NCBI RefSeq assembly: GCF_021474425.1
Contig: NZ_JAKEIP010000064.1
Span: 1-37,240 of the forward strand
Origin: Streptomyces muensis
GTDB lineage: Bacteria > Actinomycetota > Actinomycetes > Streptomycetales > Streptomycetaceae
DNA length: 37,240 bases
Direction of reading: 5' to 3'
Below, one piece after another: positions 7,975-16,467 of the stretch. Within the stretch, counting starts at the first letter, position 1, and each line of letters starts with the position of its first letter. The notes below the pieces were generated by a model. The model saw only the letters and a list, made by a program, of their open reading frames with translations. It was not told the DNA's origin and ran no database searches. The translations under genes were made by a program, and so were the position numbers.

Positions 7975-8966
7975 GCGAGGGCGGCCGCCCGGCCGAACAG
8001 CGCGGTGAGGGCGGCCACATGGCCGAGGGGCCGCCCCCGCCCGCCTACCGGATCGAGGACCTCGCCCACCTCAGCGGCGCCACCGTCCGCACCATCCGCG
8101 CCTACCAGGACCGTGGCCTGCTCCCCCGCCCCGAGCGCAGGGGCCGCGCCAACCTGTATGGCGACGCCCATCTCGTCCGTCTGCGCCAGATCGCCGACCT
8201 CCTCGACCGCGGCTACACCCTGGCCTCCATCAAGGAGCTCCTGGAGGCCTGGGACGCCGGTCGTGGCCTCGGCGGGGTACTCGGGCTCGTCGCCGAGGTC
8301 GACGGGCCCTGGACCGACGAGGAGGCGGTACGGATCTCGCGTGCCGAGCTGGACCGGCGCTTCGGCGGCACGCCCGACGACGCGGCGGTGGCCGAGGCCG
8401 TGGAGCTCGGCGTACTGGAGCCGGCCCCCGACGACGAGGACACCTTCGTCGTACCGAGCCCCCAAGAGCTGTCCGTGGCCGTCGAGTTGCACGCCGCCGG
8501 GGTCCCGCTGTCCGCGATCTCCGCTCACCTACGGGAGTTGAGGGGTCAGGTCGAGCACATCGCCGCCCGTTTCCTGGAGTTCACCACCGAACACGTCTTC
8601 GCCCGCTATCTCGACGGAACCAACCGTCCGACAGACGCGGAAGCCTCCGAAGCGGCCTCTCTCGTACGACGGCTGCGCCCACTCGCACAGCACACCGTGG
8701 ATGCCGAACTCGCCCGGGCGATGCGCCTGTTGGCAGTACGCCACCTACGACAGCAACTCGGCACGTCCGAGGCTCCTGATCTTCGGAACCGGACGAGAAC
8801 AGTGCTCGTTCCCGAAGAGACAATGCAGACCGTGGAGCGCTTGGTTGGTCCACAGCAGGCCGCGACGTTCGTCAGTCTGGCCACCGAACGGGAAGTGCGC
8901 GCCCGCACCTTGGACCGGCTTGCCTCAAATCACAGCTCATCAGCTGATCTTGACGAAACCTCTTGA
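7971..8966 (+). CDS. MerR family transcriptional regulator (331 aa)
   Basis: The N-terminal MerR winged helix is clear: YRIEDLAHLSGATVRTIRAY, then QDRGLLPRPERRGRANLYGD and RLRQIADLLDRGYTLASIKE. The remaining 230 residues are far longer than the usual MerR effector segment. They have no Cys pair for metal binding, so a metal sensor is unlikely. The GTG start at 7971 overlaps the previous stop by 4 nt. An ATG at 8019, after GGTGAGGGC, would remove 16 poorly conserved residues and is a fair alternative. It is third in a coupled run with the M24 and EphD-like genes, so it may control their operon. Confidence 0.85.
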   Translation: MSEGGRPAEQRGEGGHMAEGPPPPAYRIEDLAHLSGATVRTIRAYQDRGLLPRPERRGRANLYGDAHLVRLRQIADLLDRGYTLASIKELLEAWDAGRGLGGVLGLVAEVDGPWTDEEAVRISRAELDRRFGGTPDDAAVAEAVELGVLEPAPDDEDTFVVPSPQELSVAVELHAAGVPLSAISAHLRELRGQVEHIAARFLEFTTEHVFARYLDGTNRPTDAEASEAASLVRRLRPLAQHTVDAELARAMRLLAVRHLRQQLGTSEAPDLRNRTRTVLVPEETMQTVERLVGPQQAATFVSLATEREVRARTLDRLASNHSSSADLDETS

Positions 8967-8978
8967 ATCGACGGCTCG

Positions 8979-9032
8979 TTGTCCACAGAATCGCCAATTC
9001 CCCTGTGGATAACCCGACTTGCTTGTGGATCA
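8979..9032. promoter_or_regulatory. Cluster of three DnaA-box-like sequences upstream of kptA
   Basis: TTGTCCACA (8979-8987, exact Streptomyces consensus), TGTGGATAA (9004-9012, reverse of TTATCCACA) and TGTGGATCA (9024-9032) lie within 54 bp, in the gap before the kptA start. Their density exceeds chance in GC-rich DNA. DnaA binding is inferred. Confidence 0.55.
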
Positions 9033-9088
9033 AACATCCGGAGCGAAATCGTTCGCGTGATTCGTGCCTCTACCGGCAGGCTGATGGC

Positions 9089-9637
9089 ATGGACGAAAGA
9101 CGCACCGTGAAGGTGTCGAAGTACCTCTCGAAACACCTTCGCCACCAGCCCGAGCGGATCGGGCTCACACTCGACGAGGGCGGCTGGGTCGAGATCGACA
9201 CCCTGATCGCCGCCGCGACCGCGCACGGATTCCGGTTCACCCGGGAAGAGCTGGACCATGTGGTGGCCGCCAACGACAAACGGCGCTTCGCGATCGAGGG
9301 CTCCCGGATCCGCGCCAGTCAGGGCCACAGCATCGATGTCGATCTCGGACTGCCCCCGGCGACACCGCCGCCGTACCTCTACCACGGCACCGTGGCCCGC
9401 AACCTGGACGCGATTCGCAGCGCCGGCCTCAAGCCCATGAACAGGCACGATGTGCACCTCTCCACCGACCGCGAGACCGCGACGCGGGTCGGCGCCCGGC
9501 GCGGCCGCCCCGTGGTGCTCTCGGTGGACGCCGACGCCATGCACCGCGACGGCCATGTCTTCCACGTCAGCGCGAACGGAGTATGGCTGACGAAGGCCGT
9601 ACCGCCGGAGTATCTGCGCTTCCCGGAGTCGCACTGA
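9089..9637 (+). CDS. kptA: RNA 2'-phosphotransferase, Tpt1/KptA family (182 aa)
   Basis: The family moves an internal RNA 2'-phosphate to NAD+, giving ADP-ribose 1'',2''-cyclic phosphate. The N-terminal lobe has the hallmark SKYLSKHLRHQPERIGL and LDEGGWV. The C-terminal ADP-ribosyltransferase-like lobe has LYHGT, the segment RHDVHLSTD and then ARRGRPVVLSVDA, with Arg and His at expected catalytic positions. Length fits the family. The ATG at 9089 gives the canonical N-terminus. The bacterial role is unclear because these cells have no tRNA splicing that leaves 2'-phosphates. The gene stands alone, just after the DnaA-box cluster. Confidence 0.92.
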   Translation: MDERRTVKVSKYLSKHLRHQPERIGLTLDEGGWVEIDTLIAAATAHGFRFTREELDHVVAANDKRRFAIEGSRIRASQGHSIDVDLGLPPATPPPYLYHGTVARNLDAIRSAGLKPMNRHDVHLSTDRETATRVGARRGRPVVLSVDADAMHRDGHVFHVSANGVWLTKAVPPEYLRFPESH

Positions 9638-9722
9638 TCTTCCTTCGGACACGCCGCCGCGCCCAAGGCACTCCCGTGCCGGTCGGCCTCACTCTGTGGC
9701 CGGGCAGCCGCGCGCGGTGACT

Positions 9723-9736
9723 GTTTCACGTGAAAC
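9723..9736. promoter_or_regulatory. parS site, perfect consensus
   Basis: GTTTCACGTGAAAC is the exact 14-bp palindromic ParB-binding site used in Streptomyces chromosome segregation. It is intergenic, ending 26 bp before the start of the luciferase-like gene, so ParB bound here could affect that promoter. Confidence 0.93.
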
Positions 9737-9762
9737 CCGTTCGGCCGCATAGGCTCGGTCAT

Positions 9763-10665
9763 ATGAGTCTGCGCCTGAGCACCGTGATCCTCCCGTACCG
9801 CCGCTGGTCCGAGGGGGGCCGCGAGGCATGGCAGCGCGCGGAGCAGCTCGGCTTCCATGCCGCGTACACCTACGACCACCTTTCCTGGCGCAGCTTCCGT
9901 GACGGCCCCTGGTTCGGCGCCGTGCCGACGCTGACGGCCGCCGCCGCCGTCACCGACCGTCTGCGGCTGGGCACGCTGGTCACCTCGCCGAACTTCCGGC
10001 ATCCGGTGCCCTACGCCAAGGAACTGATCTCCCTGGACGACATCTCCGGCGGCCGTTTCACGCTCGGCGTGGGGGCGGGCGGTTCCGGGTTCGACGCCAC
10101 CGTCCTCGGCCGGGAGCCATGGTCACCGCGCGAGCGGGCCGACCGGTTCGCCGAGTTCGTCCAGCTCCTGGACCGGCTGCTGACCTCGGACTCGGTGTCG
10201 TACGAGGGCGACTTCTACTCGTCGCACGAGGCGCGGAACATCCCGGGCTGTGTGCAGCGCCCCCGGCTGCCCTTCGCGGTCGCCGCGACCGGGCCGCGCG
10301 GGCTTCGGCTCGCGGCGCAGTACGGGCAGGCCTGGGTGACCACGGGCGACCCCAAGCTGTACGAGAACGGCACTCCTGAACAGTCGGTTCAAGCCATTCG
10401 CGGACAGGTGGAGAAGCTGGCCGACGCCTGCGCCGCGATCGGCCGGGACGCGGCGGGACTCGACAAGGTCCTGCTCACCGGATTCACCCCGGATCGCGCC
10501 CGTCCGCTGGAGTCCCTCGACGCGTTCGTGGACTTCGCGGGGCGTCATCAGGAGCTGGGGTTCACCGAGATCGTGGTCCACTGGCCGATCCCCGACTCGG
10601 ACTTCGCGGCCGACGAGAAGGTCTTCGAGCAGATCGCCATGGAGGCCATGGCACAGCTGCGGTGA
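9763..10665 (+). CDS. LLM-class (luciferase-like) flavin-dependent oxidoreductase (300 aa)
   Basis: A TIM-barrel oxidoreductase of the bacterial luciferase/F420-dependent superfamily. Visible family features are AEQLGFHAAYTYDHLSW near residue 30, LRLGTLVTSPNFRHP, AKELISLDDISGGRFTLGVG and GPRGLRLAAQYGQAW. Length is typical. In actinobacteria many of these use F420 rather than FMN; sequence alone does not decide. The ATG at 9763 lies just after the parS site. It is monocistronic as far as can be seen, with a 130-bp gap to the next gene that holds a GTGCGG/CCGCAC hairpin at 10748-10763. Confidence 0.87.
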   Translation: MSLRLSTVILPYRRWSEGGREAWQRAEQLGFHAAYTYDHLSWRSFRDGPWFGAVPTLTAAAAVTDRLRLGTLVTSPNFRHPVPYAKELISLDDISGGRFTLGVGAGGSGFDATVLGREPWSPRERADRFAEFVQLLDRLLTSDSVSYEGDFYSSHEARNIPGCVQRPRLPFAVAATGPRGLRLAAQYGQAWVTTGDPKLYENGTPEQSVQAIRGQVEKLADACAAIGRDAAGLDKVLLTGFTPDRARPLESLDAFVDFAGRHQELGFTEIVVHWPIPDSDFAADEKVFEQIAMEAMAQLR

Positions 10666-10795
10666 GATCGACCGAGGTGACAGTGCTGGTCAGCGAGCTG
10701 GGAGCGGTGTCGTCGGGGGCGGTTTCTCCTCAGGCACCCCCTCAGATGTGCGGACTGCCGCACGGTCGTGCGGGCATATGCGGGAGAATGAGCCG

Positions 10796-11665
10796 GTGAC
10801 CTCAGCGACTCGACAGCCCCAGACCCCGGCGGCCGCCGTCCGCCCGCGGCTCATCGCCACCGACCTGGACGGCACCCTGCTGCGGGACGACAAGTCCGTC
10901 TCCCCGCGCACGATCGCCGCGCTGGCCGCCGCCGAGGAGGCCGGCATCGAGGTGTTCTTCGTCACCGGCCGCCCGGCCCGCTGGATGAACGTCGTCAGCG
11001 ACCACGTCCACGGTCACGGTCTGGCGATCTGCGGCAACGGCGCCGCCGTGGTCGATCTGCACGGCGGTCCCGGCGCCCACCGGTTCGTGAAGGTGCGGGA
11101 GCTGGCCCGGGAGAACGCGCTGGACGCCGTACGGCTGCTGCGGGACGCGGCTCCGGGCACGGTGTACGCGGTGGAGCAGACGTACGGCTTCTACCAGGAG
11201 CCGGACTATCCCAAGCTGCACATGGAGATACCGGACAGTCTCGCGCCGGCCGAGGACCTCCTGGCCCCGGACGCCCCGGGCGCCGACGAGCCGGTGCTCA
11301 AGATCCTCGCCTACCACCCCACCCTCGATCCCGACGCCTTCCTCACCCTCGCCCGCCTCGCCATCGGCGACCGCGCCAACGTCACCCGCTCCAGCCCCAG
11401 CGCCCTGCTGGAGATCAGTGGCCCCGGCGTCTCCAAGGCCAGCACGCTCGCCCTGTGCTGCGCCGAGCGCGGGATCTCGCACGAGGAGGTCGTGGCCTTC
11501 GGGGACATGCCCAACGACGTCGAGATGCTGACGTGGGCGGGCCAGTCGTACGCGATGGGCAACGCCCACCCGGATGTGATCGCCGCCGCGTCGGGGCGGA
11601 CGGTCGCCAACAACGACGACGGTGTGGCGGTCGTGATCGAACAACTGCTGGCGGAACGGCCCTAG
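10796..11665 (+). CDS. Cof-type HAD superfamily phosphatase (289 aa)
   Basis: A cytoplasmic sugar-phosphate or nucleotide-type phosphatase of the Cof/IIB group. Motif I is ATDLDGTLL (nucleophile Asp, general-acid Asp two residues later), motif II FFVTGRP, and motifs III/IV are GVSKAST followed by VAFGDMPNDVEML. The IIB cap lies between. TVYAVEQTYGFYQEP falls in the cap that sets substrate choice, which cannot be read. The GTG at 10796 after CGGGAGAAT is preferred; the in-frame ATG at 10748 would overlap a hairpin and add 16 unlikely residues. Convergent with the M23 gene, 14 bp apart. Confidence 0.87.
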   Translation: MTSATRQPQTPAAAVRPRLIATDLDGTLLRDDKSVSPRTIAALAAAEEAGIEVFFVTGRPARWMNVVSDHVHGHGLAICGNGAAVVDLHGGPGAHRFVKVRELARENALDAVRLLRDAAPGTVYAVEQTYGFYQEPDYPKLHMEIPDSLAPAEDLLAPDAPGADEPVLKILAYHPTLDPDAFLTLARLAIGDRANVTRSSPSALLEISGPGVSKASTLALCCAERGISHEEVVAFGDMPNDVEMLTWAGQSYAMGNAHPDVIAAASGRTVANNDDGVAVVIEQLLAERP

Positions 11666-11679
11666 GCCCCGCGCCGCGA

Positions 11680-12756
11680 CTAGCCGACCGGCACGTCCCG
11701 CTTCGTCAACCACGGCACGGGATCCACCGCCGAGCCCATCTCGGGAGTGACCCGCACCTCGAAGTGCAGGTGCGGGCCGGTGGAGTTGCCCGTCGTGCCG
11801 GACTGGCCGATCCACTGCCCGGTGTCGACGCGCTCGCCCTGGTCCACGGCGACGGTCGCGAGATGGGCGTACTGCGTGAAGTAGCCGTTGGCGTGGCGGA
11901 CGACGATCTCCATGCCGAAGGCTCCGCCGCACGCCACCTTGACCACCTGCCCGTCCCCGACCGCGCGCACGGGTGTACCGATCGGCACCGCGAAGTCCTG
12001 CCCGGTGTGCCGGTGCGCCCACCGCAGCCCACCGCTGCCGAACCCGGCGGACAGTTCGTACGACCGCACCGGCGCGACCCACGCCCCCGCACCGTCCGTC
12101 TTCTTCTGGTCGAGCCGAACGGCACCCGGGCAGGAGCCGGCCGCCACGGAGGCGTCGGCCTCACCCTGCAACTGCCACCTGGCCTCTTCCAGCTTGTCCT
12201 CGATGCCCTTCTTCAGCCGGGCGAGCTCGGTGTTGCGCTTCTCCAGCGACTCCCAGGCCGCCGCCGATCTGGCCTCGTCCCGAGTGAGCCGGGCCTCGGC
12301 GCGGCGGCTCTTGTCGATGGCGTTGCCGACGGCCAGATTCGTCTGCGAGAACACATGCTGGCCGCGCATCAGCTGGTCCGGGCTCGACGCGAGGAGGATC
12401 TGCGCGGTGAGCGGCATCCCGCCACCGCTGCGGTACTGGGCACGCGCGAGCCGGCCCAGGTCCTCGCGCAGGACGCCGATCTCCCGTCGCTCCCGGTCGA
12501 GCAGCTTCTCGATCCGCAGGGCTTTCGCCCGCTGCGCCTCGGCCTCCTGGCGCCCCGCCTGGTACCGCTCCGTCGCCCGCGCCGCGTCCTCGTACAGCTT
12601 CACCACCCGCGCGCTGAGCACCGAGTCACCGCCGGTGCCGTTGTGGTTCGGCCCGCCCTTGCCGTCGCCGACGGCGTCGACGGGCCGGGCGACGAGTGAG
12701 GTGATCGCGCACAGGAGCGCCGGAACGACCAGGAGGCGACGGCGATATGAGCGCAT
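11680..12756 (-). CDS. Secreted M23 (LytM) peptidase with coiled coil (358 aa)
   Basis: A cell-wall hydrolase or activator. Residues 1-28 form a signal peptide (RSYRRR then LLVVPALLCAITSLVA). Residues about 45-200 are Arg/Glu-rich heptads, a long coiled coil like that of EnvC/NlpD-type proteins. The C-terminal domain carries both LytM zinc motifs: HTGQDF (His and Asp) and HLHFEV (two His), with YAHL between. All four catalytic positions seem present, so it may be an active endopeptidase rather than an amidase activator. The ATG at 12756 fits the signal peptide. The 144-bp gap to cydDC downstream holds no gene. Confidence 0.9.
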   Translation of the reverse strand: MRSYRRRLLVVPALLCAITSLVARPVDAVGDGKGGPNHNGTGGDSVLSARVVKLYEDAARATERYQAGRQEAEAQRAKALRIEKLLDRERREIGVLREDLGRLARAQYRSGGGMPLTAQILLASSPDQLMRGQHVFSQTNLAVGNAIDKSRRAEARLTRDEARSAAAWESLEKRNTELARLKKGIEDKLEEARWQLQGEADASVAAGSCPGAVRLDQKKTDGAGAWVAPVRSYELSAGFGSGGLRWAHRHTGQDFAVPIGTPVRAVGDGQVVKVACGGAFGMEIVVRHANGYFTQYAHLATVAVDQGERVDTGQWIGQSGTTGNSTGPHLHFEVRVTPEMGSAVDPVPWLTKRDVPVG

Positions 12757-12900
12757 GCCAGCGATCCTGGCTCGCGGATCGGGCCAAGGCCTTGTTCAGG
12801 TCGTACGCCTGGGGGACGTGTTGCTGCGGATGGGGCAGTAGGGACGTTGACGCGGACACCGGCAGAACCACCCAGGGGCCGGCGCGGTGAAGCGCGGGCG

Positions 12901-15900
12901 CTACGGCGCCCCCACCAGCAGATCCGCCTCCTCCTCCCGCGCCACCATCCGCCGCAACGGCCCCTCCACCGCGGCCAGCTCCGCGAACGGCCCTCGCTGC
13001 ACCACCCGCCCCGCCTCCAGCACGACCACCTCGTCCACGGCCTCAAGACCGGCCAGCCGGTGGGTGATGAGCAGCGTCGTGCGGCCCTCGGTGGCGGCCA
13101 GCAGGTCGGCGGTGAGGGCGTCGGCGGTCGGCAGGTCGAGATGCTCGGCGGGCTCGTCGAGGACGAGGACGGGGAAGTCGGCGAGCAGCGCGCGGGCCAG
13201 CGCGAGCCGCTGCCGCTGGCCGCCCGACAGCCGTGCCCCGTGCTCGCCCACGAGCGTGTCCAGACCGTCGGGCAGGCCGTCGGCCCAGTCGAGCAGCCGG
13301 GCGCGCTTCAAGACGTCGCGCAGCTCGTCCTCGGTGGCGTCCTTCTTGGCGAGGAGCAGGTTCTCGCGCACGGAGCTGTCGAAGAGGTGCGCGTCCTGCG
13401 CGCACAGTCCGACGAGCCGCCGTACGTCGTCGCCGTCCAGCGCGTACGCGTCCACGCCACCCAGCGTGTACGAGCCCGCGGCGGCGTCCAGGAAGCGCAG
13501 CAGCACCTGCGCCAGCGTCGTCTTGCCGGAACCGGACGTCCCGACGACCGCGATCCGGCGGCCCTCCTCCAGGGTCAGGTCGAGGCCGGCGAGCGCGTCC
13601 CGGTCCTGGCCCGCGTGGCGGGCGGTCAGATCCCGGACGGCGACCGGGAAGGGCGACGCGGGCGCCTGCCGGGGCCGCTCCGGTTCCCGTACCGGCTCGG
13701 GCGCGTCCAGCACCTCGTACACGCGCTCGGCGCTCCTGCGCACCCGCTGCCGGTACTGCACGGCGAGCGGCAGGCCGAGGACGGCCTCGAAGGCGGCCAG
13801 CGGGGTGAGGACTACAACGGCCATCGCGACGCCGCCGAGCCGCCCGTCGGCGACCGCCTGGGCGCCCACGAGAGCCGTGGCGGCGACGGTGAACCCGGAG
13901 ACCAGCGCGGTGAGTCCGTCGCCGAGCGCGGTCGCGGTGGCGGCCCGCGAGGCGATCCGGGTGAGCGTCCCGTCGGCCCGCCGCGCTTCGGCGGTACGGC
14001 TGGGCAGGGCGCCGGCGACGGTCAGCTCCGCGGTGCCGGTGAGCAGATCCGTCACCCGTGTCGCGAGCACGCCTCGGGCGGGGGCCAGCCTGCGTTCTGC
14101 GCGTCGGGCGACGGCGCCCGTGACGAGCGGGACCCCGGCCCCGGCGACGAGCAGCCCGACCGCGAGTACGGCACCGGCCTCGGGCAGCAGCCAGGCGGTG
14201 AAGCCGACGGCCGCGGCGGACACGACGGCCGCGGAAGCCGCGGGCAACAGCCACCGCAGCCAGTAGTCCTGAAGCGCGTCCACATCGGTGACGAGCCTCG
14301 CCAGCAGGTCGCCCCGCCGCGTGCGGCGCAGCCCGGCCGGTGCCAGCCGCTCCAGCCGCCGGTACACGGCGACCCTGGTGTCGGCCAGCATCCGCAGCAC
14401 CGCGTCATGTGACACCAGGCGCTCGGCGTACCGGAACACGGCCCGGCCGATACCGAAGGCGCGCGTCGCCGTGACGGCCACCATCAGATACAGCACGGGC
14501 GGCTGCTGCGAGGCCCGCGAGATCAACCATCCGGAGGTGGCCATGAGCCCGACGGCACTGCCGAGCGCGAGGCTCCCGAGCAGCAGCGCGAGCGCGAGAC
14601 GACCGCGCCGGGGGCCGGACATGGCACGGACGCGGGCGAGGACACCTCGCGAGCCCGCAGTAGGGGGCACGGCCTCGGCGTCGACCGGAGCGGTCCGGCT
14701 CCCGTCCGCCGCGGCACCGCCGTGCTCTCTCTGCTCCATGCCGGCGTGCAGTTCCGGCTCGATGACACGGCTGGCGGACACGGGCGTGCTGGGCAGTGCG
14801 CCTGCCTGCTCGGGCGCCTCCGCCCCCGCCTCCGCCAGCCGCACCACCCGGTCGGCCACGCCCAGCAGCGCCGGCCGATGCACCACGAGCAGCACCGTCC
14901 GTCCCACCGACAGCCTCCGCACGGCCTCCACGACCTCGGCCTCGGTGGCCCCGTCGAGGGCGGCCGTCGGCTCGTCCAGGAGCAGCACGGGCCGGTCCGC
15001 GAGGAACGCGCGGGCCAGCGCGAGCCGTTGCCGCTGCCCTGCGGACAGCCCGAGCCCGTCCTCGCCGAGCACGGTGTCGACGCCCCGGGGCAGCGCGTCC
15101 ACGAACTCGATCGCCCCGGCGTCCTCCAGCGCCCGCCGTACAGCGCCGTCGTCCGCGTCGGGACGCGCCAGCCGTACGTTCTCGGCGATCGTCCCGGCGT
15201 ACAGATGCGGCCGCTGGGGGACCCAGGCGATACGGGAGCGCCATGCGTCGAGGTCGAGCTCGGCAAGATCCGCTCCCCCGACCAGGACGCGCCCCTCGGT
15301 CGGCCGAACGAACCCCAACAGCACATTCAGCAGCGTCGACTTGCCCACGCCGCTCGGCCCGACGAGCGCGACCGTCTCACCGGGTTCGAGGGCGAAGGCG
15401 GCACCCGACACGGCGTCCACGGACCGCCCGGGATAACGAACCGAGACCCCCTCGAACGACACCGCCCCCGTCGGCACCGCCGCGGTCCCCGTCGCCGACA
15501 CCGGGGTCTCCAGCACCTCGAAGATCTCCTCGGCCGCCGACAGCCCCTCGGCGGCCGCGTGGTACTGCGCACCCACCTGGCGCAGCGGCAGATAGGCCTC
15601 GGGCGCCAGCACGAGGACGACCAGGCCGTCGTACAGATGCATCTCGCCGTGGACGAGCCGCATGCCGATCGTCACCGCGACCAGGGCCACCGAGAGCGTG
15701 GAGAGCAGCTCCAGCGCGAAGGAGGAGATGAAGGCGATCCGCAGCGTCCGCATGGTCGCCCTGCGGTACTCGCCGGTGATACGCCGGATCGACTCGGCCT
15801 GCGCCTTGGCCCGCCCGAACACCTTCAGGGTGGGCAGCCCCGCGACGACGTCCAGGAAGTGTCCGGACAGCCGGGACAGCAGCTGCCACTGACGGTCCAT

Positions 15901-16455
15901 GCGGGACTGTGTGGCCCAGCCGATCAGCATCATGAAGATCGGGATGAGCGGAAGGGTACCGACGATGATCGCGGCCGAGACCCAGTCCTCGGTCACGATC
16001 CTCGCCAGCACCGCGACCGGCACGACGACCGCGAGCCCCAACTGCGGGAGATAGCGCGAGAAGTAGTCGTCCAGGGCGTCGACCCCACGCGTGGCCAGGG
16101 CGACCAGCGATCCCGTCCGCTGCCCGCTCAGCCACCCGGGACCCAGCTCGGCCGCCCGCTCCAGCAGCCGCCCCCGCAGCTCCGACTTCACCGCCGCGCT
16201 CGCACGGTGGGCGGCGAGCTCGGTGAGCCAGGCGACCCCCGCCCGACCGATCGCGACCGCCACCAACAACAGCAGGGGAGTGCGCAGTTCAGCGGCCGAC
16301 ATCCCGTTCTGGAACGCCCCCACCACAGCCTCGGCGATGAGCATCGCCTGGGCGATGACCAACCCCGCACCGACGGCACCCAGGCCGACGACCGCGATCA
16401 GGAAGAGGCGGGTGGCGCGGGCGTATCGGAGGAGACGCGGGTCGATTGGTTTCAC
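12901..16455 (-). CDS. cydDC: Fused CydD-CydC heterodimeric ABC exporter (about 1184 aa)
   Basis: One protein carries both halves of the CydDC exporter, needed for cytochrome bd assembly (thiol export and heme in E. coli). Each half has six TM segments and an ATPase: Walker A GPSGVGKST with LSAGQRQRLALA and VLLLDEPTAALD in the first (CydD), and GTSGSGKTT with LSGGQRQRLALA and VLVLDEPAEHLD in the second (CydC). A Ser/Ala/Pro-rich linker lies around residues 550-610. Fusion is common in Streptomyces. Of two candidate GTG starts, 16464 lies too close to GAGG, while 16455 has a 10-nt spacer and is inside a parS site; I prefer 16455. It is third in the cyd operon, starting just after cydB. Confidence 0.9.
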   Translation of the reverse strand: MKPIDPRLLRYARATRLFLIAVVGLGAVGAGLVIAQAMLIAEAVVGAFQNGMSAAELRTPLLLLVAVAIGRAGVAWLTELAAHRASAAVKSELRGRLLERAAELGPGWLSGQRTGSLVALATRGVDALDDYFSRYLPQLGLAVVVPVAVLARIVTEDWVSAAIIVGTLPLIPIFMMLIGWATQSRMDRQWQLLSRLSGHFLDVVAGLPTLKVFGRAKAQAESIRRITGEYRRATMRTLRIAFISSFALELLSTLSVALVAVTIGMRLVHGEMHLYDGLVVLVLAPEAYLPLRQVGAQYHAAAEGLSAAEEIFEVLETPVSATGTAAVPTGAVSFEGVSVRYPGRSVDAVSGAAFALEPGETVALVGPSGVGKSTLLNVLLGFVRPTEGRVLVGGADLAELDLDAWRSRIAWVPQRPHLYAGTIAENVRLARPDADDGAVRRALEDAGAIEFVDALPRGVDTVLGEDGLGLSAGQRQRLALARAFLADRPVLLLDEPTAALDGATEAEVVEAVRRLSVGRTVLLVVHRPALLGVADRVVRLAEAGAEAPEQAGALPSTPVSASRVIEPELHAGMEQREHGGAAADGSRTAPVDAEAVPPTAGSRGVLARVRAMSGPRRGRLALALLLGSLALGSAVGLMATSGWLISRASQQPPVLYLMVAVTATRAFGIGRAVFRYAERLVSHDAVLRMLADTRVAVYRRLERLAPAGLRRTRRGDLLARLVTDVDALQDYWLRWLLPAASAAVVSAAAVGFTAWLLPEAGAVLAVGLLVAGAGVPLVTGAVARRAERRLAPARGVLATRVTDLLTGTAELTVAGALPSRTAEARRADGTLTRIASRAATATALGDGLTALVSGFTVAATALVGAQAVADGRLGGVAMAVVVLTPLAAFEAVLGLPLAVQYRQRVRRSAERVYEVLDAPEPVREPERPRQAPASPFPVAVRDLTARHAGQDRDALAGLDLTLEEGRRIAVVGTSGSGKTTLAQVLLRFLDAAAGSYTLGGVDAYALDGDDVRRLVGLCAQDAHLFDSSVRENLLLAKKDATEDELRDVLKRARLLDWADGLPDGLDTLVGEHGARLSGGQRQRLALARALLADFPVLVLDEPAEHLDLPTADALTADLLAATEGRTTLLITHRLAGLEAVDEVVVLEAGRVVQRGPFAELAAVEGPLRRMVAREEEADLLVGAP

Positions 16456-16462
16456 GTGAAAC
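16449..16462. promoter_or_regulatory. parS site, perfect consensus, overlapping the cydDC start
   Basis: GTTTCACGTGAAAC, an exact ParB site, covers the probable GTG start of cydDC and the junction with cydB. It is therefore inside a transcribed operon, not in an intergenic control region. Confidence 0.92.
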
Positions 16463-16467
16463 ACACC

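Noticed and set aside
16456..16464. GTG at 16464 as the cydDC start
   Set aside because: Only a base or two separates it from GAGG; 16455 has a workable spacer. Not fully excluded.
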